Shown here in pieces: positions 41,662 to 50,784 of a stretch of 55,466 nt of DNA. Made by a program: the position numbers and the translations under genes. The stretch spans positions 1 to 55,466 of the forward strand of contig CALZMQ010000023.1 of the NCBI GenBank assembly GCA_945788625.1, given 5' to 3'. The first letter of the stretch is position 1. Every line of letters starts with the position of its first letter. The notes beneath the pieces were generated by a model. It did no database searches, was not told where the DNA came from, and was given only the letters and a program-made list of their open reading frames with translations. This DNA is from an uncultured Woeseiaceae bacterium. GTDB taxonomy: Bacteria > Pseudomonadota > Gammaproteobacteria > Steroidobacterales > Woeseiaceae.

Positions 41662-44518
41662 ACACGCCGGATTGATGCTGGTTCTCCTGGTATCGGCCGC
41701 CGCGATCGCCTTGCTGCCCGGCCAGGTGGGCGGGATGCCGGGCATGACGATTCACGTCAGCGACAGCGGCGTCGGTCAATACAAGAAGGGACTCAAGACT
41801 GGCGATAACTTCGGTGACTATGCGGTCACAAAAGTGAATCGGGCGTTTCCGGAGTTGTGCGGCGGCGGCAGCGGATGCGCCGCCCAGATCATGTTGGTCA
41901 TGCCGACGATTGACGAGATGAAAGTTCTCTCCGATGCCGAGATTCGGAACGAGCTGAACAGCCGGCTGGGCAAGGCAATCCAGAATGCCCGTCAACAGGG
42001 GCATCGGGAGTTCGAGATTCAGCTGATAACGGATATAGGTCCGACGACATACCTCAATGAATCGGTACAGCGGGATGTCGCTCGTTGGGGCACCCTGGCC
42101 TACGACGCCATCGGCGAGGTCTATGACAATTACACGGCGCTGGGCGAGAACGTCACGGTAGACGCAACGACCGGCAGCAATGGCACGCATATGCTTGCTG
42201 TGAACGTCAATCAGTGGGCGCGCTACATGAGCGCAGTCGACATGATCGACGGTCGCGCCGGATACGACGATGTGCTGCGCGTGATCGACGCGCTGAAGAG
42301 CCGCAACGGCAAGAACACGCTGCGCCTGTTCCATAGCCGCTACGACCTGCCGGGACTCGGGCGATTCTCCTCGCAAGCCCTCAATCTAACCGTCAATTCC
42401 CTGATCCAGGCACATACCCGCAGCTGGCCCGGTCGGCAGGTTAACGAGGCACAATTCAAAGCGGCGATGGCCAATTTCGGCGTGGCGAAGCAAGTCGTAC
42501 AGGCCCACCCGGATACCCAGTTGTTTCTGATCGACGGGCCTTGGGCATTTAGCCCAAAACGGTCGCACATCAACTCGATGGCCTATCAGTTCAATGAGGC
42601 GCCGTTTGTTGCCGAGCCTTATTTCCTGGATCGGAGCTCCGGGAAAGTGCTGCCCGGCACGCCCTACCTGGCTTTCCAGAAAGATCTCCGCCAGCGCACG
42701 GACGCCGCGACGCGACTGCTCAGTGCAAGCGAATACGACGCGATTATCGGTGGCGTGGCCAAGCGCGATCAATGGGTGACCGGGTTCGACATGTTGCGCC
42801 GCGTCCAGAGCCAGATTCAAATCACCTCGGGCAGCGCCCGCATTGAGCTAATCAAGACACGCACACATCTGCTCAGCCAGATGCCCGACTGGTTGAAAGC
42901 AGCCAGCGCGAAGGAGAAGGACCTTGCCTACGGAGCATTGAACGGACTTGTAAACCATTGGAGCGCCAGTTCGACCCTCGCCGCTGAAAAGGCGATATTC
43001 GCGAACGTCCAGACGCAACTTCGAGCCGCACATCCCGCCGGTGGTCCGGGCCGCGCGGCCGCAGCCGCGGTAGGCGATTTCGTGCTGGTGCCACGAGTAG
43101 CAGCTGAAAACCTGTTGGACACAGTCAACGCACTGGTTGGATTAATCGAGCATGTTGATGGGCTTGGACTGAAAAAGTACAGCCCGCGTAAGCTATTCGG
43201 TATCGCCGGCGCAGACTACTTGGATTTTGCGGACAAACTGAACAAGTTCTCCAAGAGCCTGGGCGAGGACCTCGAAGCGTATGGAGACGGCCGTTTTTAT
43301 CTCTGGGACTCGAAGACAGTGCGGTGGTTTGCTGACGAAGGCCTTAAAAAAGCGCTGCCCGAAGTATTCAAGGCACTGTTGGCAAGTAATGGCATCAAGA
43401 CCGGCAAGCTGACGTTCGGCCTCGAGAAATTGATATTTGCGGCGGCCGATCACATTGCCGAGGGGCATGCCAGTATCGATACCGTGACACTTTATGCAGA
43501 TGCGTACATAAAGTTCTTTTCGGGTGTTTCTGGATTGTTGATTTGTAAAGGCAACGTCGCGTGCTCGCAAGCCGTTGCCACCGCTTTTGAGACTGGATTA
43601 GGCCTGTTTCGCCAAGCGCTTCAGCCTTTGACAAACAAGCTTGTGTTATGGAAAAGCGGAAACGCCAAGCAACTCATCGGCGATTGGCGCACTCTTCAAA
43701 ACGCGCGCCTGGCAAACGGGTTAGCGCCAGTAGATATCGACGTTGACTATGACCGTAAGCTGCTCAACGCGAACGGAATCAACGATCGCATGATAGCCGA
43801 GCTAAACGAAGAAGTTGACAGGCTGAAACAGATCAGAGTCGCACGTTACAACGAGCTTGCTCAAGGCCGACCGCGATCACCGGAACGAGAGTCCGCGAAC
43901 CGGGAAGAGCGAGATGACCGGGACGACGACGAACTGGACGACCTCGAAATATCGCCCGATGAAGATCGGGAATGGGATGACGATGATCCGCCCCCGTGGA
44001 TCGTAAGAGCGGAATGCATGCTGGGATTTTGTGATGGCCCTGAAGATGATGATGACGGTGGCGACGACGATCCGGGAGATGACGGCGGCCCTCCGCCACC
44101 GCCGCCACCACCGCCACCAGGTGACCCGCCAGATGACGGCGGCCCAGGTGACCCGCCAGACGACGGCGACCCACCGGACAACGGCGGTCCAGGTGATCCA
44201 CCAGATGACGGCGGCCAGGATGACCCGCCGGATGACGGCGGCCCGGATGACCCGCCAGATGACGGCGGCCCGGATGATCCACCAGATGACGGCGGCCCGG
44301 ATGACCCGCCAGATGACGGCGGCATGGATGATCCGCCGGATGACGGCGGTCCAGGCGACCAACCGAAGCCAGCACCAAACGGTATTCTCGAGCTCGGCGG
44401 TATCAACATCTATCTCGAAGACATGTCGATTTCCTATGACGGGCTGACAGTTCTGAAAGAACAGGCCCTGGAAGCGCGCCCGGACACCGACTCGCTGAGC
44501 TGGAGCTTCGAGCGATGA
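41651..44518 (+). CDS. Large secreted protein with DDPPDDGGP repeat tail, unknown function
   Basis: 955 residues from GTG 41651. A signal peptide (GLMLVLLVSAAAIALLPG) leads to ~700 residues of mixed alpha/beta sequence. A TTGSNGTHMLAVNV segment, roughly residues 170-190, has the small-x-Ser-x-Gly shape of a nucleophile elbow and is followed by IDG and HSRYDLPG. This could be a hydrolase, but it is a weak hint. Residues ~745-800 are very acidic, then PPPPPPPPPP, then about nine copies of a DDPPDDGGP unit, then a ~50-residue C-terminal piece. The repeat tail looks like an extended spacer. ATGA overlap with the next gene. Confidence 0.6.
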   Translation: MRSKHAGLMLVLLVSAAAIALLPGQVGGMPGMTIHVSDSGVGQYKKGLKTGDNFGDYAVTKVNRAFPELCGGGSGCAAQIMLVMPTIDEMKVLSDAEIRNELNSRLGKAIQNARQQGHREFEIQLITDIGPTTYLNESVQRDVARWGTLAYDAIGEVYDNYTALGENVTVDATTGSNGTHMLAVNVNQWARYMSAVDMIDGRAGYDDVLRVIDALKSRNGKNTLRLFHSRYDLPGLGRFSSQALNLTVNSLIQAHTRSWPGRQVNEAQFKAAMANFGVAKQVVQAHPDTQLFLIDGPWAFSPKRSHINSMAYQFNEAPFVAEPYFLDRSSGKVLPGTPYLAFQKDLRQRTDAATRLLSASEYDAIIGGVAKRDQWVTGFDMLRRVQSQIQITSGSARIELIKTRTHLLSQMPDWLKAASAKEKDLAYGALNGLVNHWSASSTLAAEKAIFANVQTQLRAAHPAGGPGRAAAAAVGDFVLVPRVAAENLLDTVNALVGLIEHVDGLGLKKYSPRKLFGIAGADYLDFADKLNKFSKSLGEDLEAYGDGRFYLWDSKTVRWFADEGLKKALPEVFKALLASNGIKTGKLTFGLEKLIFAAADHIAEGHASIDTVTLYADAYIKFFSGVSGLLICKGNVACSQAVATAFETGLGLFRQALQPLTNKLVLWKSGNAKQLIGDWRTLQNARLANGLAPVDIDVDYDRKLLNANGINDRMIAELNEEVDRLKQIRVARYNELAQGRPRSPERESANREERDDRDDDELDDLEISPDEDREWDDDDPPPWIVRAECMLGFCDGPEDDDDGGDDDPGDDGGPPPPPPPPPPGDPPDDGGPGDPPDDGDPPDNGGPGDPPDDGGQDDPPDDGGPDDPPDDGGPDDPPDDGGPDDPPDDGGMDDPPDDGGPGDQPKPAPNGILELGGINIYLEDMSISYDGLTVLKEQALEARPDTDSLSWSFER
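44119..44360 (+). repeat. In-frame tandem repeat coding for DDPPDDGGP
   Basis: About nine 27-bp units, well conserved in the middle (GATGACGGCGGCCCGGATGA-type) and more diverged at both ends, directly after a polyproline stretch. It is all in frame with the secreted protein. Confidence 0.9.
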
Positions 44519-45687
44519 CCAGGTTTGTGGCAATACTGTTGGCATTGGTTGCAGCCTCGGATTGCATGGCGAGTCGAGAAGTCGATTACGCGGTGTCTCT
44601 TCGGGTGCTGAATGAGCGACTGCAACAATGCATGCCCTATTGTGGTCCCGAAGCAGTGCTGGCGGGCATGACCGAGGTCAGCGGTTTTCTCGTCGACTCG
44701 AGCGGCAATGACGTGGTGCTGCTCGGCAAACGCGAACCGTCCAAAGAGGCGATACGAACGGAAGACTTCGTCCTGGCATTGAGGGCCGCAATCGCTCGTC
44801 GCAAAGGGGTCGAATCCTATTTTCCCGGCGTCTCGATTGAGCTGCGGAATGATGTGGCGAAGAAGCTCGAATCACTCGCCAGTTCAACGGCTGCTGCTGC
44901 AATTTGGCGTGCTGTTTGTGGGGCCGACCAGGATGTACTGGTCTATGGTCTACCGAGCCAGAATAGCTTCGTTAAAACGATGGTGGAAGCGGACTACAAA
45001 CTCAAGAGATTCGCGAACGGTCAATTGACCGCGCCGTTCAAGAGTCATTCGACCCGTGTCGAAGAGCGCATTCTGAGGACGGGTAAGTTGGGCCCCGGCA
45101 GCATGGATCGATTCGAGCTGGTACCCAGTACCAACAAGTCGTGGCAGGTCGACAGGGGTTCGAGAACCTACATTATCGAGAACCTCAATGTTGTGTTGTT
45201 CACGGAAAAGCAGGCGAAGGACATGAATATTCCGGGACGGCCGTACGTCGGTACCGGAGCCAAGAATCCCGAAGCTGAGGACTTCGCCGCGGATTTCACC
45301 AATCAATACGAACAAATCGCCCAGAGTCATGATGAGTACAAGACTTTGAGTAACCTGTTCGACCTGGTGGCGGTCACGGAATTCATAGCCAAGACTTCGG
45401 CCTTGAACGCCGCTGGTTTGAGGCTCTCCTACATGATCGACGATTTCAGGGTTGATGGTATCGTCGTTGACAAAACGCTGCCAGGAATCTCGGAAATCAA
45501 CAAAGTTGCGGGTCCACCCAGCTTTGTGTCCAAGACCTGTGGCGGCGTAAATGCATACATGCCCGCTGAGGACTTTAGAACATCCGAGCGACGATTTTCC
45601 GAGTTCAAGGCGCTCGTGTTAGGTATTCTCAACGATGCCATGGCTGTGCGAGTTCCGATGTTCCGGTTGTCGGGCAGTGGTTTTTGA
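44515..45687 (+). CDS. DUF1598-family secreted protein
   Basis: 390 residues from ATG 44515 with a signal peptide (FVAILLALVAASDCMA). The core reads like DUF1598: VVLLGKREPSKEAIRTEDFV, FPGVSIELRNDV, MVEADYKLKRFANGQL, WQVDRGSRTYIIENLNVVLF and LFDLVAVTEFIAKT. I know this family mainly from Planctomycetes, where its function is unknown. It is probably periplasmic or secreted. TTGA overlap with the nuclease gene and ATGA overlap with the upstream secreted protein indicate coupled translation. Confidence 0.7.
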   Translation: MTRFVAILLALVAASDCMASREVDYAVSLRVLNERLQQCMPYCGPEAVLAGMTEVSGFLVDSSGNDVVLLGKREPSKEAIRTEDFVLALRAAIARRKGVESYFPGVSIELRNDVAKKLESLASSTAAAAIWRAVCGADQDVLVYGLPSQNSFVKTMVEADYKLKRFANGQLTAPFKSHSTRVEERILRTGKLGPGSMDRFELVPSTNKSWQVDRGSRTYIIENLNVVLFTEKQAKDMNIPGRPYVGTGAKNPEAEDFAADFTNQYEQIAQSHDEYKTLSNLFDLVAVTEFIAKTSALNAAGLRLSYMIDDFRVDGIVVDKTLPGISEINKVAGPPSFVSKTCGGVNAYMPAEDFRTSERRFSEFKALVLGILNDAMAVRVPMFRLSGSGF

Positions 45688-46373
45688 AGAACGTGGCCTT
45701 CTCTATTGTGAAATTTGAAAGGCGGTCTTCGGGTCTGATGCGCGTGCTCGTATTAACTTCGGTTTTCTTGCTATTGGCTCTCGATCAGCCGCCGGAGGTG
45801 CTGCACGGGAAAGCCGTTGCGATTACCGACGGCGATACTTTTACCTTGCTCACTAGCGAAAAAAGGGAAATCAAGATACGGCTGGCGGAAATTGACGCGC
45901 CGGAATCGCGAGATCCGTATAGCGACATGTCAAAGAAAACGCTCGCCGATCTCATTCTCGGAAAAGACGTTCGAGTGGTCGTGCAGACCGTGGACATTTT
46001 CGGGCGAAGTGTCGGTCGTCCTTATCTGAGCGACATGGATATATGCGCCGAGATGATCCGCGTCGGCGCAGCTCGGGTCTATCGTGAGTACCTGGTCGAA
46101 GAGGCACTGCTGTCGATCGAGTCCGAAGCAATGGCGGAGAGAAGAGGGTTGTGGAGACTCGAAGATCAGGTTCCGCAATCGCCGGTTAACGGAAATACTC
46201 AGGCGGGCGAATGCCTGATCAAAGGCAATATCAACCGGGAACGCGTCCGCATCTACCACGTACCGGGATCAAGATCGTATGACGCAACGCGCATCGACAC
46301 CAGCAAGGGCGAACGCTGGTTTTGCAGCGAAGCGGAGGCCGTTGCAGCGGGTTGGCGGGCGCCGAAGAACTGA
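45684..46373 (+). CDS. Exported thermonuclease (SNase-like)
   Basis: 229 residues from TTG 45684. ATG 45738 is an alternative. Either form keeps an N-terminal hydrophobic helix (VLVLTSVFLLLALD). SNase residues are all present: Asp49 in ITDGDTF, Arg66 in KIRLAEI, Asp71 and Glu74 in DAPES, and Arg108 in DIFGRSVG. After the nuclease fold a ~65-residue tail with Cys residues (GECLIKGNIN; GERWFCSEAEAVAAGWRAP) resembles the extra domain found on many bacterial SNases. It should cleave DNA and/or RNA with Ca2+ outside the cytoplasm. Last gene of the tightly overlapping run. Confidence 0.85.
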   Translation: MKNVAFSIVKFERRSSGLMRVLVLTSVFLLLALDQPPEVLHGKAVAITDGDTFTLLTSEKREIKIRLAEIDAPESRDPYSDMSKKTLADLILGKDVRVVVQTVDIFGRSVGRPYLSDMDICAEMIRVGAARVYREYLVEEALLSIESEAMAERRGLWRLEDQVPQSPVNGNTQAGECLIKGNINRERVRIYHVPGSRSYDATRIDTSKGERWFCSEAEAVAAGWRAPKN

Positions 46374-46568
46374 AACTTAAATTGTCTGCTTCGTTTTCGG
46401 CTTGCTCGTTCATAGATTCTTCTTCTCAGATACGCAATCTACAAGAACATCGCCTCCCAAGGGCAGCTCATCCAATCTCTGCTTGTTCTGCAGGCATGTC
46501 GAATGCCATGTGGTAACATCGGAACATAACAGGACAACAAAAAGAACAGCCTGCTTGACCATACGCGT

Positions 46569-47606
46569 ATGAAAACTAGGCTCATTGCAGCGGCGGTGGC
46601 AATTCTGGCAGCCATACTCGTCGCAGTGCTGTTTCCAGAAACACGGCCATGGCGGGCGAAAGAAACGCCATTGCCATTGTTCGAAACTGCGCCACCAATT
46701 CACAGTCAGTCATCGACCCGATCCGTTCACAAATCTTCCGAGACCATCGATACAGCGGCCGGTCCCATAGAAATTCAGGCAGTTGCCAATCAGCTTAGGC
46801 GGTGGCCAACAGGCAGCACGCTGAAGGTGGCATTTATTGGAGGCAGCACTGCGGCGCACTCTCGCATCGCCAATATCGCGCATGAATGGACGAATGCAGC
46901 AAATATCAAGTTCGATTTCGGATTCGACCCAGCCACAAATCTGTACCGTCAAGCGACGGCGACTGATACAAGTTCCATTCGAATCTCGTTCGATTTTCCC
47001 AGGAAACCCTCTATTTGGGCACGTATTGGAAAGGACGCGATAACGCAATCACAGCCGGGCGAGCCGACGATCAACCTCCAGGGTTTTTCCAGTTCGCCGC
47101 CAGAGCCGACGAGATTCCGTGCTCTTGTTCTCCATGAGTTCGGACATGTACTGGGTCTCGAGCACGAACACAAGAATCCGAACGGTGATTGCGACCAGGA
47201 AATCAACTGGCTTTGGGCAAGTCGCTTGCTCAGCGCCGCGCCCAATTTTTGGTCCGAGGAAACGATCAACGACAATTTGCGTAAGTTGCCTGACAGCACT
47301 GCCTACGAGGCAACTGACTACGACTCATTGTCGGTGATGAACTATGCACTTGATCCCCGGATCTATCACAGTGGAGAGCAAAGCGTTTGCTATGTGCCGC
47401 TGCGCTCGAATCTCTCCAACCTCGATCGCGTTGGGATAGAGAAGGCGTATCCCGAAAACGCAATCGCTGCCTTCGAAGAAATGCAACAACAAATGGAACA
47501 AATACTCAATAGCGATGCACTGTCAGAAAACGACGAGTTCGAGCTGGAGAGTCTTTACCGGGACTTTTCGGATCGATACAGAGCGTTGCACAAGGAACTT
47601 CAATAA
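46569..47606 (+). CDS. Metzincin metalloprotease, astacin/matrixin-like
   Basis: 345 residues from ATG 46569. An N-terminal helix (LIAAAVAILAAILVAVLF) serves as signal or anchor. The zinc site HEFGHVLGLEH lies at 189-199 (HExxHxxGxxH), followed by EHKNP and a Met-turn SVMNYAL about 70 residues later. Both are required features of metzincins. The N-terminal part of the catalytic domain (LKVAFIGGSTAAHSRIANIA; WTNAANIKFDF) fits the astacin-like fold. It is probably periplasmic or secreted. A 195-bp gap after the nuclease gene suggests a separate promoter or an operon pause. Confidence 0.85.
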   Translation: MKTRLIAAAVAILAAILVAVLFPETRPWRAKETPLPLFETAPPIHSQSSTRSVHKSSETIDTAAGPIEIQAVANQLRRWPTGSTLKVAFIGGSTAAHSRIANIAHEWTNAANIKFDFGFDPATNLYRQATATDTSSIRISFDFPRKPSIWARIGKDAITQSQPGEPTINLQGFSSSPPEPTRFRALVLHEFGHVLGLEHEHKNPNGDCDQEINWLWASRLLSAAPNFWSEETINDNLRKLPDSTAYEATDYDSLSVMNYALDPRIYHSGEQSVCYVPLRSNLSNLDRVGIEKAYPENAIAAFEEMQQQMEQILNSDALSENDEFELESLYRDFSDRYRALHKELQ

Positions 47607-47624
47607 CAAGAAAGAGGAAGGATA

Positions 47625-49352
47625 ATGTCCCGATTGATTGGTAAGTTGCTGTTTGTCTTGCTAACAATGATTTCAAGCGCGTGTGTTCTCGCCGCAGGCG
47701 GACCGTTCGATCCCGATCAGGTAACACACGAGGGCGTACACTATTTTCTTGCAAAAGACAGACTGAAAGTTTCGGCAACGGTGACCACAATCAACCACCA
47801 GGTCATCACGGACCAGTTGACGCTTCGAGGGGTCAATTCGGCCAAGCGCGCAGGTAGCGTCGCCGTCCAAACCGGAGCTGACCCGTCAAAAGTCTATGTG
47901 CTGCACTTGACCCCACGTTCCTCCTCTGACGAAACCATGGTCATTGACTTGACCGAAACGGGCTTGTTGAAGTCCATTAATGCCGGAAGTACCGGTCGAA
48001 GCGGCACAATACTGGGGAATATCTTCAAATTCATCGGAACAGTTGCTGGAGGTTTCGTGCCTGGTGCGTTTGCGCCTGCTTCGCTGCCGGCCCTGAGTAC
48101 CTGTGCGAGGGATATCGACAAATCACCCTTTGTGCATTTGCCGAAGTTGACCCGATTTACAATCATGTACTCACAAACTGCATGCGATGCGTGGAAGGAA
48201 ATCATCGTAATTGATGGTCAGGAAGCGGCCCTGCGTGCAAGTATGCGGTCGACCGAAAAGCAACTCGCGAATGCAACGGGACAACAACTTGAGGACCTGC
48301 AATCACGAATTTCGACCCTTCAAGCTCGTGTAGATCAGAACCAAAAAGATCGTGCGGTCCAGCTGGCGATTGTGCAGCGCGAATCCGGTGTCCTCAAGGC
48401 CGTGCACAAAATCGGTGCGCCGAATACCACCAAGGAACACGAGGTCGTTTTCGATCTCAATGAAGTATTGACGGGTAACACGCTCAGCGCTGGAGCAACC
48501 GTACCGGCTGTGAATACCGCTTTGTCGTCGCTGCCGACGGCAAAACGTCTATTTGATAACGCCGGTGTTGTTATTGAAGTTGGTCCGGCACCACCAAACT
48601 ATGCGGCGACGACGATTACACCGACCTCGACCGATCCCAAAAACCGAAAATACTGTGCCCTATCCCTGAAGCACGGTTCCTCTGGCAGAACGAGCGTGCT
48701 CGATCGATGTAAGTCGCAATTCATCTTCTATCGACGGCCGATCGCAACTGAGGTTCGCATATATGGCAAAAACGGTGCTGGCACAGCGATCGAGCTTCTT
48801 TCGAAAGCCAGCCTATCGGTATTGCGCGACGAGGCGCCGCATGAATACCTCAAGTTCGACTCTCGGCGTTGGTCGAAGGGCACGTTGCAGATCACTTTCG
48901 ATTCGAAGGGCGTCCCGGCGCACATTGACTGGATGGCTGAGTCCTCCGCAGCGGCACTCACCGGTGCACTGGCGACTGCGGTTGCCGCCGCACGCGATGA
49001 ATACGCCGCGACTATTGCGAAAATTGTGGAAATTGAAGACGCAAAGAAAAAGCTCGATCCAGAGGAAAAGAGTGAGCTCGACAAGAAGCTCGAAGAGCTG
49101 ACGAAACAAAAAGAGGTGCTGGATGCACAGCTGGCACTGGCGGGCGCTCAGTCAACGTACGAATTGACGCTGTCGCAACAGCAGGCGGCAGCGGAGCTTG
49201 CTCTCGTCCAGTCGGAGATAGGGTTGGTTGCCGCTGAGGAAGCTCGCGCCAATCAGCTTGCTGTCTTACGCCTGGAGGCAGATGTCGCAAGAATGAACAA
49301 AGAGCTGGAGTTGCTCAAGGCAAAGATCGAGATACAACAAATGAACAAATAG
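47625..49352 (+). CDS. Secreted protein with C-terminal coiled coil, unknown function
   Basis: 575 residues from ATG 47625, 18 bp after the metalloprotease. The signal region (GKLLFVLLTMISSACVLAAG) could be cut by either signal peptidase, since SSAC resembles a lipobox. The middle is beta-rich with scattered Cys residues (LSTCARDID, YSQTACDAW, RKYCALSL, LDRCKSQF). Residues ~470-575 form a long charged coiled coil (EIEDAKKKLDPEEKSELDKK; RMNKELELLKAKIEIQQ). A coiled coil also occurs near 210-255. No family recognised. As last gene of the block it may be an outer structural piece or a partner of the protease. Confidence 0.6.
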   Translation: MSRLIGKLLFVLLTMISSACVLAAGGPFDPDQVTHEGVHYFLAKDRLKVSATVTTINHQVITDQLTLRGVNSAKRAGSVAVQTGADPSKVYVLHLTPRSSSDETMVIDLTETGLLKSINAGSTGRSGTILGNIFKFIGTVAGGFVPGAFAPASLPALSTCARDIDKSPFVHLPKLTRFTIMYSQTACDAWKEIIVIDGQEAALRASMRSTEKQLANATGQQLEDLQSRISTLQARVDQNQKDRAVQLAIVQRESGVLKAVHKIGAPNTTKEHEVVFDLNEVLTGNTLSAGATVPAVNTALSSLPTAKRLFDNAGVVIEVGPAPPNYAATTITPTSTDPKNRKYCALSLKHGSSGRTSVLDRCKSQFIFYRRPIATEVRIYGKNGAGTAIELLSKASLSVLRDEAPHEYLKFDSRRWSKGTLQITFDSKGVPAHIDWMAESSAAALTGALATAVAAARDEYAATIAKIVEIEDAKKKLDPEEKSELDKKLEELTKQKEVLDAQLALAGAQSTYELTLSQQQAAAELALVQSEIGLVAAEEARANQLAVLRLEADVARMNKELELLKAKIEIQQMNK

Positions 49353-49540
49353 AGGATGAGCCGCTCGATCGACTGATATTCGTTTCGATTTGTCACTCGG
49401 CTCGGGCGGTTCCTCACCAAGCAGGATCAACTCTCGTCTTGCTCTGCCGGCGGTGCATGCTCGCGCGCCTTTTCATCGCTCGTGATTGCGTTGAAATAAG
49501 TGCGCATTCTCCCTGGCCGGTCCTTCTCTGCGGAGGACAG

Positions 49541-49960
49541 TCAGCCCAACCGGATCGGCAGCTCCCGAATTCTTTTCTCCGTCGCGGCAAAGACAGCGTT
49601 GGTGATCCTGCCGTGCAGCGCGGCGCTCAGTTCCTAGACGATGCCGCCTTGCACCTGATTGACGGCACCTTGCGGATTGATGATGCGACCACAGTCGATC
49701 GCACAGGTGATCTTGTCGACCATCAACGTCTTGTCGTTCACCGTGACCTCGGTGACTTCAGCAACCGAGGCGCCCTGGTTGTAACTGGCCGCGATGCCAC
49801 GGCCTTTGCCTGCCGGTAACGACGTGCCCCATCCCGACTTTGCTGCCGCGACCTCGATAACCCTCCTGAATCGCGACGCATCGAAGCGATAATCCTCCCG
49901 CACCTGGACGCACTGTTTGTCGCCGACGATTCGGAGGCTGCTGACAGCGCTCGCGTGCGC
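49541..49960 (-). pseudogene. Remnant of a molybdenum hydroxylase large subunit (xanthine dehydrogenase/isoquinoline oxidoreductase type)
   Basis: Reading the minus strand from 49960, the frame gives VREDYRFDASRFRRVIEVAA, GRGIAASYNQGASVAEVTEV, VDKITCAIDCGRIINPQGAV and QVQGGIV, typical of the molybdopterin-binding subunit near its C-terminus. It then hits a TAG (49634-49636), continues in frame as ELSAALHGRIT, skips the usual middle region, and ends NAVFAATEKRIRELPIRLG with a natural-looking TGA at 49541. So only the C-terminal ~140 codons remain, with a stop and an internal deletion. It is a decayed fragment, directly downstream of zapG. Confidence 0.8.
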
Positions 49961-50503
49961 TCAATGCACCGTGCGTTCCGCCTCGCTGGCGTCCGGCGTG
50001 GCGGCCTTGTCGTCAGTAAGCTCTTCGGCGGGAGCTTCAACCGTGATCTCGTCCAGCGCGGACGAACTTTCCAGCGGATCGGTTGTTTCTGCCGCTTCGA
50101 CTACGGGTTCCATGGTCGATGGCTCGATCTCTTCGGCAGGCGCGTAGTCCCGGATCACTTCGGGCGGCTGCTCTGACTCGTCGGCAGTGCTGGCCGTTAT
50201 CGCTGCAGCGCCACCAGCGGCAAATCCAAGCAATGCGTCGGACTGAGCCGGGTCACACAGGGCATCGGCGCCTTGTGCCATGTGCTTGTACAACGACTGG
50301 TACTGTTGCCCAATCGCCTGGAAATGTTGCGCCGTTTCGCCGAAATGTTCGGTGACGTGCCGCCGGTAGTCATCCAGCTCGTCTTGGATGTCGCTGGCCT
50401 TGTTCGCTTCGCGTTTGCGCAGGCTGTGGGCGACCAAGTAACCGAGGCCCGAGCCCAGCGCAAACAGGAAAACGCCGCCACCGACGAGAATAATCGGACT
50501 CAT
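49961..50503 (-). CDS. zapG: ZapG/YhcB (DUF1043) family cell-division membrane protein
   Basis: 180 residues. One N-terminal helix (IILVGGGVFLFALGSGLGYLV) is followed by a coiled-coil segment with family hallmarks: DELDDYRRHVTEHFGETAQH, then YQSLYKHMAQGADALC. ZapG/YhcB is an inner-membrane protein linking division and envelope synthesis in Gammaproteobacteria. The family is usually about 130-140 residues. This one has a longer acidic C-terminal tail (Glu/Thr/Ala-rich, residues ~110-180). It is transcribed away from the alpha/beta hydrolase gene, with a copy of repeat B between them. Confidence 0.8.
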   Translation of the reverse strand: MSPIILVGGGVFLFALGSGLGYLVAHSLRKREANKASDIQDELDDYRRHVTEHFGETAQHFQAIGQQYQSLYKHMAQGADALCDPAQSDALLGFAAGGAAAITASTADESEQPPEVIRDYAPAEEIEPSTMEPVVEAAETTDPLESSSALDEITVEAPAEELTDDKAATPDASEAERTVH

Positions 50504-50592
50504 ATGTTGTGCTCCAATTTAAGGTGAGTGCCCAAGCGGGGGCATAGCCCATAGTACGCGATTTTCGACCTTCGATTCACCTCCCGAACGCG

Positions 50593-50710
50593 CCGGCGAC
50601 CAATATTGTAGAGGAAGGCAGCGAAGACTGCGCCAGGACGAGAGGCGACAAGCAGTGGTCAAGCGCGAGCATACTGAGAGACCCCGGCCGCAAGCGAGCA
50701 GTGTCGTTGG
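50593..50710 (+). repeat. Repeat B, copy 1 (truncated copy of the 53187 gene leader)
   Basis: Very similar to 53125-53240, with 41 identical bases at 50633-50673 versus 53165-53205. Like the second copy it contains GTG followed by codons for VKREHTERP, but here the frame ends after ~26 codons (TAA near 50730). It looks like a duplicated leader plus gene start. Confidence 0.8.
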
Positions 50711-50784
50711 AATGGTAATCTTCCGTTGGTAAATTGAGCTGGGCCGCGGAACCGGCACGATACAAGCCACTGGAATATCGACCT

